Both the position numbers and the translations under genes were made by a program. Under the pieces are notes generated by a model. That model was not told the DNA's origin. It did not search any database and saw only the letters and a list, made by a program, of their open reading frames with translations. A stretch of DNA of 35,994 bases, taken from contig JAAYJD010000023.1 in NCBI GenBank assembly GCA_012523135.1, positions 1 to 35,994 on the forward strand, read 5' to 3'. Shown here piece after piece: positions 17,896-25,367 of the stretch (position 1 is the first letter of the stretch; each line of letters opens with the position of its first letter). Origin of the DNA: Clostridiaceae bacterium (lineage in GTDB: Bacteria > Bacillota > Clostridia > Saccharofermentanales > UBA5734).

Positions 17896-17922
17896 ATATT
17901 GTCAGATACTGTCTAACAATAT
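17896..17922. promoter_or_regulatory. 27-bp imperfect palindrome upstream of tdh
   Basis: ATATTGT (17896-17902) and ACAATAT (17916-17922) form a perfect outer arm, and inner AGA/TCT pairs extend it to 11 of 13 pairs around a single-base centre. It lies about 40 bases upstream of the tdh -35. An overlapping hairpin ATATCC-N10-GGATAT (17919-17940) could form as an alternative. The rest of the 343-base gap 17773-18115 holds only a 10-base direct repeat (GAACGCACGG at 18007 and 18067) and no gene I can support. Confidence 0.5.
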
Positions 17923-18115
17923 CCTTTTGTATGAGGATATATATCGTGAGTGATTATTCTTTTTGTTATATCTATGCCATGTTGAAACTGTCTTCGAAAA
18001 TCATTGGAACGCACGGGGAGCCGGCTCCGCCGTCTGTCCTCCGCTCGCGGACATCCGTTTCTGGCAGAACGCACGGTCTGTACGCATGGCGAAGACATTT
18101 GCGCGTCGTGCAGCG

Positions 18116-18502
18116 TTACGCGTCCGGACCGCCGCTGTCTTCGACCTGGCCCCAGGTCGCGCCCCATACCTTCATCGCCTTGATGATCGGCTTCAGGCTG
18201 CGGCCCTTCTCGGTCAGGCTGTACTGGACGGTCGGCGGGATGGTTGCGAACGCCTCGCGCGTGACGATGTGCTTCTTTTCCAGGTCGCGCAGGCGGGCCG
18301 ACAGCGTCTTGGGACTGACATTGCCCAGCGATGTGCGCAGCTCGCCGAAACGGCGCGTCCCTTCGAACAGGTCGCGGATAATCAAAAAGGTCCATTTGCC
18401 GCCCAGGACATCGAGGGCCTTTTCAATGGAGCAGGCGACCTCGCCCGTACAGGGCGGACGGGTTTCTTTTTGGGTTTCAGTTTCGGTTTTTTGCTGCAAC
18501 AT
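18116..18502 (-). CDS. HxlR-family transcriptional regulator
   Basis: A 128-residue winged-helix protein of the HxlR/MarR-like family. The typical order is visible: a Cys in the ACSIEKALDVLGGKW segment, then LIIRDLFEGTRRFGEL, then the recognition helix region SPKTLSARLRDLE, then the wing with VQYSLTEKG. HxlR proteins often respond to electrophiles or redox signals and regulate the adjacent divergent gene, here the Fe-S aldo/keto reductase. The start at 18502 is preferred because GGAGG lies nine bases upstream; the ATG at 18511 touches that site. Eight charged/Gln-rich residues precede the conserved domain. Confidence 0.92.
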   Translation of the reverse strand: MLQQKTETETQKETRPPCTGEVACSIEKALDVLGGKWTFLIIRDLFEGTRRFGELRTSLGNVSPKTLSARLRDLEKKHIVTREAFATIPPTVQYSLTEKGRSLKPIIKAMKVWGATWGQVEDSGGPDA

Positions 18503-18549
18503 GATGGGCATCCTCCAGATGGGGTGATGGAAACGGCCTGTTCGCGCTA

Positions 18550-18578
18550 ATTGTATCTTTTGTGAAACTATATGTCAA
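18550..18578 (-). promoter_or_regulatory. promoter of the HxlR regulator gene
   Basis: On the minus strand TTGACA (18573-18578), 17-base spacer, TACAAT (18550-18555): a near-perfect sigma-70-type promoter. It is divergent from the aldo/keto reductase promoter, with about 35 bases between them, so one bound regulator could control both. Confidence 0.85.
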
Positions 18579-18590
18579 TGATGTAACTAC

Positions 18591-18619
18591 TTTATTTATG
18601 ATAGCCAATATGCTATAGT
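18591..18619 (+). promoter_or_regulatory. promoter of the aldo/keto reductase gene
   Basis: An extended -10 TGCTATAGT (18611-18619) lies with a weak -35 (TTTATT, 18591-18596). The inverted repeat ATAGC-N6-GCTAT (18601-18616) covers the spacer and -10 and is a possible HxlR operator. Confidence 0.6.
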
Positions 18620-18643
18620 ACTCCTGTAAAAAGGAGGATGAAC

Positions 18644-19798
18644 ATGGACTATCGAAAAATTGGCCGCGATCAGGTCGCAACATCACTGTTTGGCATGGGC
18701 TGCATGCGTTTGCCGCTCGAGGTACAGCCGGATGGCAGCAAGCAGTATGGCAAGATCGACGAAGACGAAGCGATTCGCATGATTCGTTATGCGATTGACC
18801 ACGGCGTTACCTATCTCGACACCGCGTATCCTTATCACCAGGGCAACAGTGAACGGGTTGTGGGCAAAGCGCTCACCGGCGGCTACCGGGATAAGGTGCT
18901 CCTGGCGACCAAGATGCCAGTCTGGCAAGTCAAAAAAGCAGCGGACTTTGAGCGGCTGCTCAACGAACAGCTGGAAAAGCTGCAGACGACCTGGATCGAT
19001 TTTTACTTGCTGCACGCCTTGAATGAAGATTCCTGGAAAAAGGTCAAGCAGCTCGGTGTGCTCGATTTTCTCGAAAAAGCCCGCCAGGCCGGGAAGATCC
19101 GTCACATCGCGTTTTCTTTCCACGACCAGCTGCCGGTCTTCAAGGAAATTATCGACAGCTTCGCCTGGGACATGTGCCAGATTCAGCTCAACCTGCTCGA
19201 CGAGCACTACCAGGCGGGCCTTGAGGGCATGCACTACGCAGCTGATCGCGGAATCAGCATCGTGGTCATGGAACCGCTGCGCGGCGGTGCCTTGGCCCAG
19301 AAAGTCCCGCAGGACATCAAAGCGGTCTGGGAGCAGGCACCGGTCAAGCGCAGCCCGGCCGAATGGGCCTTCCGCTATCTGACCGACTACCCGCAAGTCA
19401 GCGTCATCCTGAGTGGCGTCACCACGATGGAGCAGCTTGTCGACAACATCCGCAGCTTCGCAGATGCCAAACCCGATTCCCTGACCGAACAGGAAAAGGA
19501 TCTGATCGGGCAAGTGCAGACCCTCTACCGCGACAAAATCAAGGTGGGCTGCACGGGCTGCAACTATTGCATGCCGTGTCCGTCGGGCGTCTCCATCCCG
19601 GATGTCTTCCGGATCTACAACCAGGCCTTTCTCTACGAGGATCTCGAAGCCAGCCGCAAGCAGTACCAGTCGCTGATCAGCAAGCAGCATGACGCCAGCC
19701 AGTGCGTATCCTGCGGTCAGTGCGAACCGCAATGTCCGCAGAACATCCCGATCATCGCCAAGCTGGCCGAAGCACACGCCTTCTTGTCCCGCACCTGA
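18644..19798 (+). CDS. aldo/keto reductase with C-terminal double [4Fe-4S] domain
   Basis: A 384-residue protein. The N-terminal TIM barrel is an aldo/keto reductase with the catalytic tetrad Asp59, Tyr64, Lys90 and His124. The C-terminal part binds two iron-sulfur clusters: Cys303, Cys306, Cys309, Cys312 and Cys354, Cys357, Cys360, Cys364. This fused form is common in anaerobes; electron donor and substrate are generally unknown. The start at 18644 is chosen because AGGAGG (18632-18637) is six bases upstream; an ATG at 18638 directly abuts that site. It is divergent from the HxlR gene, which probably regulates it in response to reactive carbonyls or redox stress (inference). Confidence 0.93.
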   Translation: MDYRKIGRDQVATSLFGMGCMRLPLEVQPDGSKQYGKIDEDEAIRMIRYAIDHGVTYLDTAYPYHQGNSERVVGKALTGGYRDKVLLATKMPVWQVKKAADFERLLNEQLEKLQTTWIDFYLLHALNEDSWKKVKQLGVLDFLEKARQAGKIRHIAFSFHDQLPVFKEIIDSFAWDMCQIQLNLLDEHYQAGLEGMHYAADRGISIVVMEPLRGGALAQKVPQDIKAVWEQAPVKRSPAEWAFRYLTDYPQVSVILSGVTTMEQLVDNIRSFADAKPDSLTEQEKDLIGQVQTLYRDKIKVGCTGCNYCMPCPSGVSIPDVFRIYNQAFLYEDLEASRKQYQSLISKQHDASQCVSCGQCEPQCPQNIPIIAKLAEAHAFLSRT

Positions 19799-19820
19799 AA
19801 GCAGGCACCATCAAGACAGC

Positions 19821-19850
19821 AACAAGCCGGTCAGTGATGGCCGGCTTGTT
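19821..19850. terminator. hairpin between aldo/keto reductase and bioY (weak terminator)
   Basis: AACAAGCCGG (19821-19830) pairs perfectly with CCGGCTTGTT (19841-19850) around a ten-base loop. It ends at the bioY stop codon. Neither strand has a clean T-run, so termination may be modest; the place between convergent genes supports the role. Confidence 0.5.
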
Positions 19851-20416
19851 CATGCCGGGAAGAATCGCCGGGTCGCCCGGCGCAGATGAGGTGCGGCCGA
19901 CGCCGTCAGCAGGGCGTAGAGGGCATCGGTGCCAAGATACGGGATCAGGCCGATCTGCAGGACACGGACGAAACTGATTGTGTCGCCGCTGACGATGTTT
20001 TTCAGCACATACAGGTAAGCGACGCCGCACAGGTAGATGACAACCAGACCGGCCAGATTGATCGCCAGCGCAGTCAGCCGCTTCAGGCCGTTCCGCTGCG
20101 GGTCCGCCCGGTCAGCCAGGCAGCCGATCAACCCCGCCGCCAGCAGCATGCCGGGCAGATAACCAAAAGAAGGCTGCAGGATATAAGCCGGTCCGCCGCC
20201 AGCCGCAAAGACCGGTAATCCGGCCAGGCCCATGAACAGGTACAGGCCCTGGGCCGTCAGCGCCCGCCGCGAGCCCAGCAGCAGGCCGGTCAGGAAACAG
20301 ACGGCGGTCTGCAAAGTGAAGGGGATGGTGCCCACCGGAATGACCAATTTGCCGCCGATAACGGCCAAACCGCTGAAAATGGCGCATATAGCCAGGTTGA
20401 AAAGATTCTTGCGCAT
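19850..20416 (-). CDS. bioY: biotin transporter BioY (ECF S-component)
   Basis: A 188-residue membrane protein with about six hydrophobic helices and the BioY signatures VPVGTIPFTLQT-like segment near the N-terminus (here IPVGTIPFTLQT) and GGPAYILQPSFGYLPG in the middle. It binds biotin and imports it with an ECF energising module; the fused EcfA and EcfT are encoded about 10 kb away in this window. The start at 20416 is chosen over 20440 because GGGAG lies just upstream and the family start aligns there. It lies directly downstream of birA on the same strand, with its own promoter in between. Confidence 0.95.
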   Translation of the reverse strand: MRKNLFNLAICAIFSGLAVIGGKLVIPVGTIPFTLQTAVCFLTGLLLGSRRALTAQGLYLFMGLAGLPVFAAGGGPAYILQPSFGYLPGMLLAAGLIGCLADRADPQRNGLKRLTALAINLAGLVVIYLCGVAYLYVLKNIVSGDTISFVRVLQIGLIPYLGTDALYALLTASAAPHLRRATRRFFPA

Positions 20417-20450
20417 ACATACTCCCTGATCGCGCCGCATTCAGGCGTTG

Positions 20451-20470
20451 CCCGGTGTTTGCGCACCGGG
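20451..20470 (-). promoter_or_regulatory. hairpin at the 5' end of the bioY transcript
   Basis: CCCGGTG (20451-20457) and CACCGGG (20464-20470) form a seven-base perfect stem with a six-base loop. It begins only a few bases after the expected bioY transcription start. It may stabilise the mRNA; there is no T-run, so it is not an attenuator. Confidence 0.4.
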
Positions 20471-20481
20471 GATTTGCGGTC

Positions 20482-20509
20482 AGTATAGCAGGCTGCGCCG
20501 ATTTGTCAA
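20482..20509 (-). promoter_or_regulatory. bioY promoter
   Basis: On the minus strand TTGACA (20504-20509), 16-base spacer, TATACT (20482-20487) with an extended TG. The -35 is part of the BirA-type half-site, so BirA binding should exclude RNA polymerase. Confidence 0.82.
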
Positions 20510-20545
20510 CCTGCATCTGCAATTATTTAGTTTTTTGGTTGACAA
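20503..20545. promoter_or_regulatory. BirA-type inverted repeat (biotin operator candidate)
   Basis: TTGTCAACC (20503-20511) and GGTTGACAA (20537-20545) are exact nine-base inverted copies, resembling the BirA box halves TTGTAAACC/GGTTTACAA. The spacer is 25 bases, against about 14-16 in known boxes. The left half covers the bioY -35 and the right half lies in the last codons of birA. Confidence 0.65.
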
Positions 20546-21563
20546 TATCTTCTGCCGGCGGATGATAGCCCATCAGGCCGCGCACCGATACGGCTCCGGA
20601 ACGAACCGTTTGGCGCTGGCCCTGGACGTCGCGCACGACCAGTTCTCCTTCTTCGTCCAGATCCACCGCCTGGCCGATCCAAGGCGGCCGGCCGGCTTCA
20701 AGGATGCGCACCGGCTTCCCCAGGGTCAACAGCAAGTCGCGATAGGCATCCATCCAGGCCGGACGGTCTGCCAGATACGTCTCCAGAGCCCTGAAACGCT
20801 GCAAAACAGCCGCGAGCACATCCAGCCGCCTGAAGAGGCGGTTGCATTCGAGCCGCAGCGAGGTCGCGGATGCCGCCAGGTCCTCGTCAAATCGGGTCTG
20901 GTTCAGATTCAGCCCGATGCCGATCACCAGATAGGCGACCCGGTTTTCTTCCATGGCGGTCTCCGTCAGGATCCCGCCCAATTTTTTCCCGCTGGCTTTT
21001 GCGATCAGGTCGTTGGGCCACTTGATGCCGGCAGCCGCACCTTGGCCGGCTTGCTTGATCGCATGGTTCAGTCCCTGGGCAGCGCACAAGCCGGCAAACA
21101 GCGTGGCGCTGGCGATGTCGCGCGCATCGGCATCGGGACGCAGCAGCAGGGAAAACGTCAGGCCAAGGTCGGCTTGCGCGACCCACGCGTGACCGCGGCG
21201 GCCACGGCCGGCGGTCTGGTAACGGGCGATGAAAAGGCTCCTGTCCGGGGCTTGAGCCGCCGCGGCCCGCTTGGCCATCTCGTTCGTGGAATCCGTCTCA
21301 TCGGCAAAATCAACCACCTGGAGCCATTCGGCCAGGCCGCTGTCAGCCAGGGCATCCAGCAAGGTCTGCCGGGTCAGCATATCCGCCTCATAGACCAGGC
21401 AGTAGCCCTGGCGTGTCTTCGCTTCGATCTGGTGGCCGTCCCGACGCAGCTGCTGCATGTGCTTCCAGACAGCGGAACGCGAGATACCGACCCGGTCGCT
21501 GATCTCATGCCCGGATCTATAACCGGGTCGTTCCTTCAATATGGCCAGGATCTTGTTTTTCAC
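20523..21563 (-). CDS. birA: bifunctional biotin ligase / biotin operon repressor
   Basis: A 346-residue protein with an N-terminal winged helix-turn-helix (residues about 1-65, SRSAVWKHMQQLRR), a central ligase domain with the biotinoyl-AMP loop GRGRRGHAW and the KWPNDL motif, and a C-terminal SH3-like domain. It makes biotinyl-AMP from biotin and ATP, transfers biotin to carboxylases or decarboxylases, and in the HTH form represses biotin genes. The last Arg of the usual GRGRRGR loop is His here. The GTG at 21563 is chosen because GGAGG lies six bases upstream; ATG at 21581 is an alternative adding six residues. bioY follows on the same strand. Confidence 0.93.
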   Translation of the reverse strand: MKNKILAILKERPGYRSGHEISDRVGISRSAVWKHMQQLRRDGHQIEAKTRQGYCLVYEADMLTRQTLLDALADSGLAEWLQVVDFADETDSTNEMAKRAAAAQAPDRSLFIARYQTAGRGRRGHAWVAQADLGLTFSLLLRPDADARDIASATLFAGLCAAQGLNHAIKQAGQGAAAGIKWPNDLIAKASGKKLGGILTETAMEENRVAYLVIGIGLNLNQTRFDEDLAASATSLRLECNRLFRRLDVLAAVLQRFRALETYLADRPAWMDAYRDLLLTLGKPVRILEAGRPPWIGQAVDLDEEGELVVRDVQGQRQTVRSGAVSVRGLMGYHPPAEDIVNQKTK

Positions 21564-21625
21564 GGGGGGCCTCCGGTGCATGTGCGCGCGTTCTCCGCGT
21601 CCGCTTCGCTCAGGCAAACAAATAG

Positions 21626-21638
21626 TTTGAAGTTCAAA
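21626..21638. promoter_or_regulatory. 13-bp palindrome in the birA leader
   Basis: TTTGAA-G-TTCAAA is a perfect palindrome between the divergent birA and plsC starts, downstream of the birA promoter. It could be an operator or a short mRNA hairpin; it does not resemble the BirA half-sites. Confidence 0.3.
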
Positions 21639-21666
21639 AAAACAAGTGCCATGTCGGCGTCTTTCC

Positions 21667-21674
21667 ATTATACT
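21667..21674. promoter_or_regulatory. overlapping divergent -10 elements for birA and plsC
   Basis: TATAAT on the minus strand (21667-21672) and TATACT on the plus strand (21669-21674) share four bases. The -35 regions on both sides are poor (TGATCA-like and GTGCCA-like). If both are used, polymerases would compete for the same DNA. Confidence 0.45.
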
Positions 21675-21718
21675 GTATCTAGCACCTTTTGATCAGAGCA
21701 GGGGGGCACGGGCAGCAC

Positions 21719-22960
21719 ATGATCAAACGCCGTTACAATTTTGTTTTCACGGTCATGCGACCATTTTTTCGTCTTTATACCCGCCTGGCTTACGCTTTCC
21801 AGGCGCTGCCGGCTCCGGTTTTGGCAGAAGGCGAGCCTGCCCTGATTTTATCGAATCACAATGCCGCTGTGGATCCTTTTTTTGTGGCGATCAGCTTCAA
21901 GCGGCCGATTTTCTTTGTGGCCAGCGACCATATCTTCCGTCTGGGTTTGGTCAGCCGCGTCATCCGCTACCTGGTCGCGCCGATTCCGATCGTCAAGTCC
22001 CAGATGGATCTGCGCACCTTGCGCCAGATCCGCGAGACCATCCGCGACGGCGGCCTGGTCGGTCTTTTCCCGGAAGGCAACCGCTCGTTTCACGGCCGGA
22101 CCATGTTCATCCCCCCTTCGACAGGGAAGCTGGTCAAGCAGCTGGGCTGTACGGTGCTGCTCTATCGCCTTGACGGCGGCTACCTGACCTCGCCGCGCTG
22201 GGCCCTTCACCGCCGCAAAGGCTTCCTGCAGGGCCAGGTGGTGCGGCGAATCGACCCGCCGGAGCTGGCCAGCCTGACGCCGGAGGCCATCTACCAGATC
22301 ATGAAGGAAGCCCTGGATGTCGACGCTTTTGCCTGGCAACGGCAAAAGCTGATCCCCTACAAGGGGCGGCATCTCGCCGAAGGCCTGGAACGGACTTTAT
22401 TTGTCTGCCCCAAGTGCCATAGCCTGGCGACGCTGACCAGCCGCAACGACCGCTTTTCCTGTGCGTGCGGCCTTTCCGTCCGCTACACGACGCTGGGCTT
22501 TTTTGCCCCCTGCGACGCATGGTCGCAGCAACAGGAAGCAAACGGCACTTTTCTGGACAGTGTGTCGGCCTGGGACACCTGGCAGCGGTCTGCGCTGCCG
22601 GACATCCTGTTCGGCCCCGGTTTCCCGGCGGAGGGCATCTGCCTGCAGGATAGCCAGCAGCAGCTGGTCAGCAGCGAACGTGCCAGCCGGTCGCACGTCC
22701 TGGCCAGCGGACAGCTGCAGCTGTTCCGCGACCGGCTGGTTTTTGACAGCACGGACGGCCAGCCGAAGCACGAGTTCCCAGTCCTGTCAATCAGCCGGAT
22801 GATCGTCCACGGGCCGCAGACACTCCAGTTCACCACACGCGACAACCAGGTCTGGGAGGTCCGGTCAAAGGCTGTCCGTTCCGCCTACAAGTACCTGCTG
22901 GTCTTTCACCTGCTGCAACAGCACCTGAAGGGAGAACCTTATGGATTTTTCGGCATCTAA
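21719..22960 (+). CDS. PlsC-type acyltransferase with zinc ribbon and C-terminal extra domain
   Basis: A 413-residue protein. The N-terminal 200 residues are a lysophosphatidic acid acyltransferase domain with the HX4D motif at His47/Asp52 and FPEGNRS at 117-123. A zinc ribbon follows (Cys230, Cys233, Cys248, Cys250). The C-terminal 110 residues form a beta-rich domain, perhaps PH-like. The first part should acylate lysophosphatidate or a similar acceptor at the membrane; the substrate may differ. The start at 21719 is chosen over a TTG at 21689 because the domain begins there; the AGGGGGG site is rather far upstream (12 bases). The 3' end overlaps the start of the symporter by 20 bases, so the two are cotranscribed. 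Confidence 0.88.
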   Translation: MIKRRYNFVFTVMRPFFRLYTRLAYAFQALPAPVLAEGEPALILSNHNAAVDPFFVAISFKRPIFFVASDHIFRLGLVSRVIRYLVAPIPIVKSQMDLRTLRQIRETIRDGGLVGLFPEGNRSFHGRTMFIPPSTGKLVKQLGCTVLLYRLDGGYLTSPRWALHRRKGFLQGQVVRRIDPPELASLTPEAIYQIMKEALDVDAFAWQRQKLIPYKGRHLAEGLERTLFVCPKCHSLATLTSRNDRFSCACGLSVRYTTLGFFAPCDAWSQQQEANGTFLDSVSAWDTWQRSALPDILFGPGFPAEGICLQDSQQQLVSSERASRSHVLASGQLQLFRDRLVFDSTDGQPKHEFPVLSISRMIVHGPQTLQFTTRDNQVWEVRSKAVRSAYKYLLVFHLLQQHLKGEPYGFFGI

Positions 22961-24341
22961 CATCGCCTTGTGGCATTCCCTGATCCAGCTGGGCCTGATC
23001 GGCCTGGTCATGCTGACCGGCAACTTGATGCGGCGCAAGATCAAGCCGCTGCGCTTGTCCTTGCTGCCGACCGCGGTCATCGGCGGCTTTATCGCGCTCT
23101 TTTTGCGCCAGATGGGCTACCTGCCTTTCGACAAGCCGTTCCTGGAGAGCCTGACCTACCACATGACGGCCATCGGCTTCATCGCGCTGGGACTGCGGGC
23201 ACCGGCCCGCAGCGAGCGCAGCGTCAGCCGCGAGCTGGCTCGGGACGGCGTCAACAGCGGCGCCTTTATCGTCAGCAACTACCTGATCCAGGGCATCATC
23301 GGCATCCTGGTGATGACGGTTCTGAGCGCGACGCTGATGCCGGACTTGTTCAGGGCCGGCGGCCTGATCCTGCCGATGGGCTTCGGCCAGGGGCCCGGCC
23401 AGGCGTTCAATGTCGGCAACACCTACGAACAGGCGTACGGGTTTGCCGGCGGCGCGTCGTTCGGCCTGGCCATCGCCGCGATGGGCATGCTCTGGGCCTG
23501 CATCGGCGGCATCATCTACCTGAACATCCAGGCCCGCAAGAAGAAGCAGGCCGTCAGCAACGCGGAACAGCACCTGATCGACCATGCCCAGGAACCGGTT
23601 GCCGACGAAGGCGAGATCCCGCTGACCGAAGCCGTCGACAAGTTCACGATCCAGGTCGCGCTGGTCCTTTTGGTCTACCTGGCCACTTACCTGACTGCGC
23701 GCGGACTGACCCAGCTGTTTACGCTGCCTGCTCTGGCCGGGCTGCAGAAATCGATTGTCCCGCTGATCTGGGGTTTTAATTTCCTGATCGGATCATCGTT
23801 GGCGCTGGGTTTAAGGGGCGTGCTGGCCGGACTGCGCCGGACGCGCCTGATGAACCGGAAATACACCAACAACTACATGCTTAACCGCATATCGGGTTCG
23901 GCATTCGACATCATGATCTTTGCCAGTATCTGTGCGATCGACATCGCCGATTTACGCCGCCTCTGGGTCCCCTTCCTGATTGTCACAACGATCGGCGGCC
24001 TGGTCACGCTGTTCTACATCCGCTGGATGTCGCACCGGCTCTATCCCGGCTACCAGCTGGAAGGCATGCTGGCCATGTATGGCATGATGACCGGCACGGT
24101 CAGCACCGGAATCCTTTTGCTGCGCGAGGTCGATCCGGCTTTCCGGACGCCGGCCGCCAACAACCTGGTCATCGGCAGCTCGATGGCCATCGTCCTGGGC
24201 TTTCCCATGCTGCTGCTGGTCGGTCTGGCCCCGCGCTCCGACAGCATGCTCTGGACCACCCTGATCGTCTGCGCGGTCTATGCGGCCGCCCTGATCCTGT
24301 TTATGCTGCGGCGGCAGCTGTTCGGCCGCAAAAAGGGCTGA
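22941..24341 (+). CDS. GltS-family sodium:glutamate-type symporter
   Basis: A 466-residue membrane protein with about 10-12 hydrophobic helices and two glycine-rich half-repeats (around GGLILPMGFGQGPGQA and later GMMTGTVSTGILLLRE). This arrangement is that of the ESS/GltS sodium:glutamate symporters. It is longer than E. coli GltS (401) through a charged cytoplasmic loop at about residues 195-230. The substrate may be another carboxylate. The ATG lies inside the end of the acyltransferase gene, with GGGAG upstream. It converges with the DUF4432 gene, with five bases between stops. Confidence 0.85.
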   Translation: MDFSASNIALWHSLIQLGLIGLVMLTGNLMRRKIKPLRLSLLPTAVIGGFIALFLRQMGYLPFDKPFLESLTYHMTAIGFIALGLRAPARSERSVSRELARDGVNSGAFIVSNYLIQGIIGILVMTVLSATLMPDLFRAGGLILPMGFGQGPGQAFNVGNTYEQAYGFAGGASFGLAIAAMGMLWACIGGIIYLNIQARKKKQAVSNAEQHLIDHAQEPVADEGEIPLTEAVDKFTIQVALVLLVYLATYLTARGLTQLFTLPALAGLQKSIVPLIWGFNFLIGSSLALGLRGVLAGLRRTRLMNRKYTNNYMLNRISGSAFDIMIFASICAIDIADLRRLWVPFLIVTTIGGLVTLFYIRWMSHRLYPGYQLEGMLAMYGMMTGTVSTGILLLREVDPAFRTPAANNLVIGSSMAIVLGFPMLLLVGLAPRSDSMLWTTLIVCAVYAAALILFMLRRQLFGRKKG

Positions 24342-24346
24342 ACGAG

Positions 24347-25366
24347 TCAGTCCAGACTTTCCATCGCCAAATGGAGATGGAATTGCCATTGGTCATAAGG
24401 CTTGATGATCTGGTCGTAGCCGGCCAGCATTTCCTGCTCCCGGCCCCTGATCCGGCTGGTGCTCGGTTCGATGCCGAGGGCATAGTCGCCTGATTTCATC
24501 GATTTCCACTGGACCAGCCAGGGCAGTTCGCTGCGCAGCCAGGTCAAAGAAGCGGCCATGCGCAGGTCTGGACGCACCAGGCGGACGGTTTCCTCCGGTT
24601 TGCTGCCCGGCAGCGGCTGGTGGAAGAAGACCTGTTCCGGGCAGCCGTCAACCGGTTCGCTAATCTGGTCATGTTCGGCCAGGCCGCGTGCCGCCTCATC
24701 GGTGCGGGGAATCACCTCGCCGGGCGCGAACTGCAGCTGCAGTTCCGGGCTCAGGAAAGGATAGCCGAAATTGAAATGGTAGAGGAGAAACAGCGGTTCG
24801 GGCTCCGCCGCTTCATTTTGCACGGTATCCTCCCAGCGGATTGACGAGCCGAAAAGCGGCAGGATCAGTTTGCGTTTCAACAGCAGGTTATGCCCGAAAA
24901 GCGCGGATTCACGCATCTGGCCGGAAAGGGTCACGGTCCCCTGCTCCGGATCCAGCTGGACGCTCACCTGCTCGGCGGGCATGGCGCCGATCTGGCCGTG
25001 AATCGGGTGATAGGTGTTGTTGTACTCACAATCAGGTCCGGTGTTTCTAAGGCCGCAAGTCGCCAGCATGCCGCCTGGCCAGCTGGCTGCGAACGTGTCG
25101 CAGCCTGGCACCACGCGGCCGCTCAGCAGGCCGTTTTTGCTGCCAAAGCCGATGTTGACCCCCTTGAAGCGGAGCTCGTACAAGTCGAGCGCCCGGCTCT
25201 CCAGAAAGAGCGCCTGCAAGCCGCCAGCTGTCTGGACCTCGATCAGGCGCATCTGGTCGCCGCCGCCCTCGCTCAGCTGCAGGCGGCGAACGCTGTACAG
25301 CTGGTCAGATGATCCCGTGTAGCGTTTCTGGTCCCGGTAGCCGAGCGGCAGAACAGACCGGCTCAT
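24347..25366 (-). CDS. DUF4432 family aldose 1-epimerase-like protein
   Basis: A 339-residue protein of the galactose mutarotase-like superfamily, DUF4432 branch. Family features are a CGLRNTGP segment, the HPIHGQIGAMPAE motif around residues 118-130, and a beta-sandwich pattern with LYHFNFGYPFLSPE. These proteins bind sugars or sugar phosphates; the reaction is not established for this branch. The ATG lies one base after the cyclophilin stop, so the two genes are cotranslated. No transporter or kinase beside it hints at a particular sugar. Confidence 0.85.
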   Translation of the reverse strand: MSRSVLPLGYRDQKRYTGSSDQLYSVRRLQLSEGGGDQMRLIEVQTAGGLQALFLESRALDLYELRFKGVNIGFGSKNGLLSGRVVPGCDTFAASWPGGMLATCGLRNTGPDCEYNNTYHPIHGQIGAMPAEQVSVQLDPEQGTVTLSGQMRESALFGHNLLLKRKLILPLFGSSIRWEDTVQNEAAEPEPLFLLYHFNFGYPFLSPELQLQFAPGEVIPRTDEAARGLAEHDQISEPVDGCPEQVFFHQPLPGSKPEETVRLVRPDLRMAASLTWLRSELPWLVQWKSMKSGDYALGIEPSTSRIRGREQEMLAGYDQIIKPYDQWQFHLHLAMESLD

Positions 25367-25367
25367 C

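Noticed and set aside
18007-18076. Ten-base direct repeat GAACGCACGG, 60 bases apart
   Set aside because: Too short and only two copies; no mobile-element ends or CRISPR-like pattern around it.
17841-18527. Plus-strand open frame of 228 codons over the tdh-HxlR gap
   Set aside because: It runs through the tdh promoter and palindrome and the HxlR gene in antisense; TTG start without ribosome binding site.
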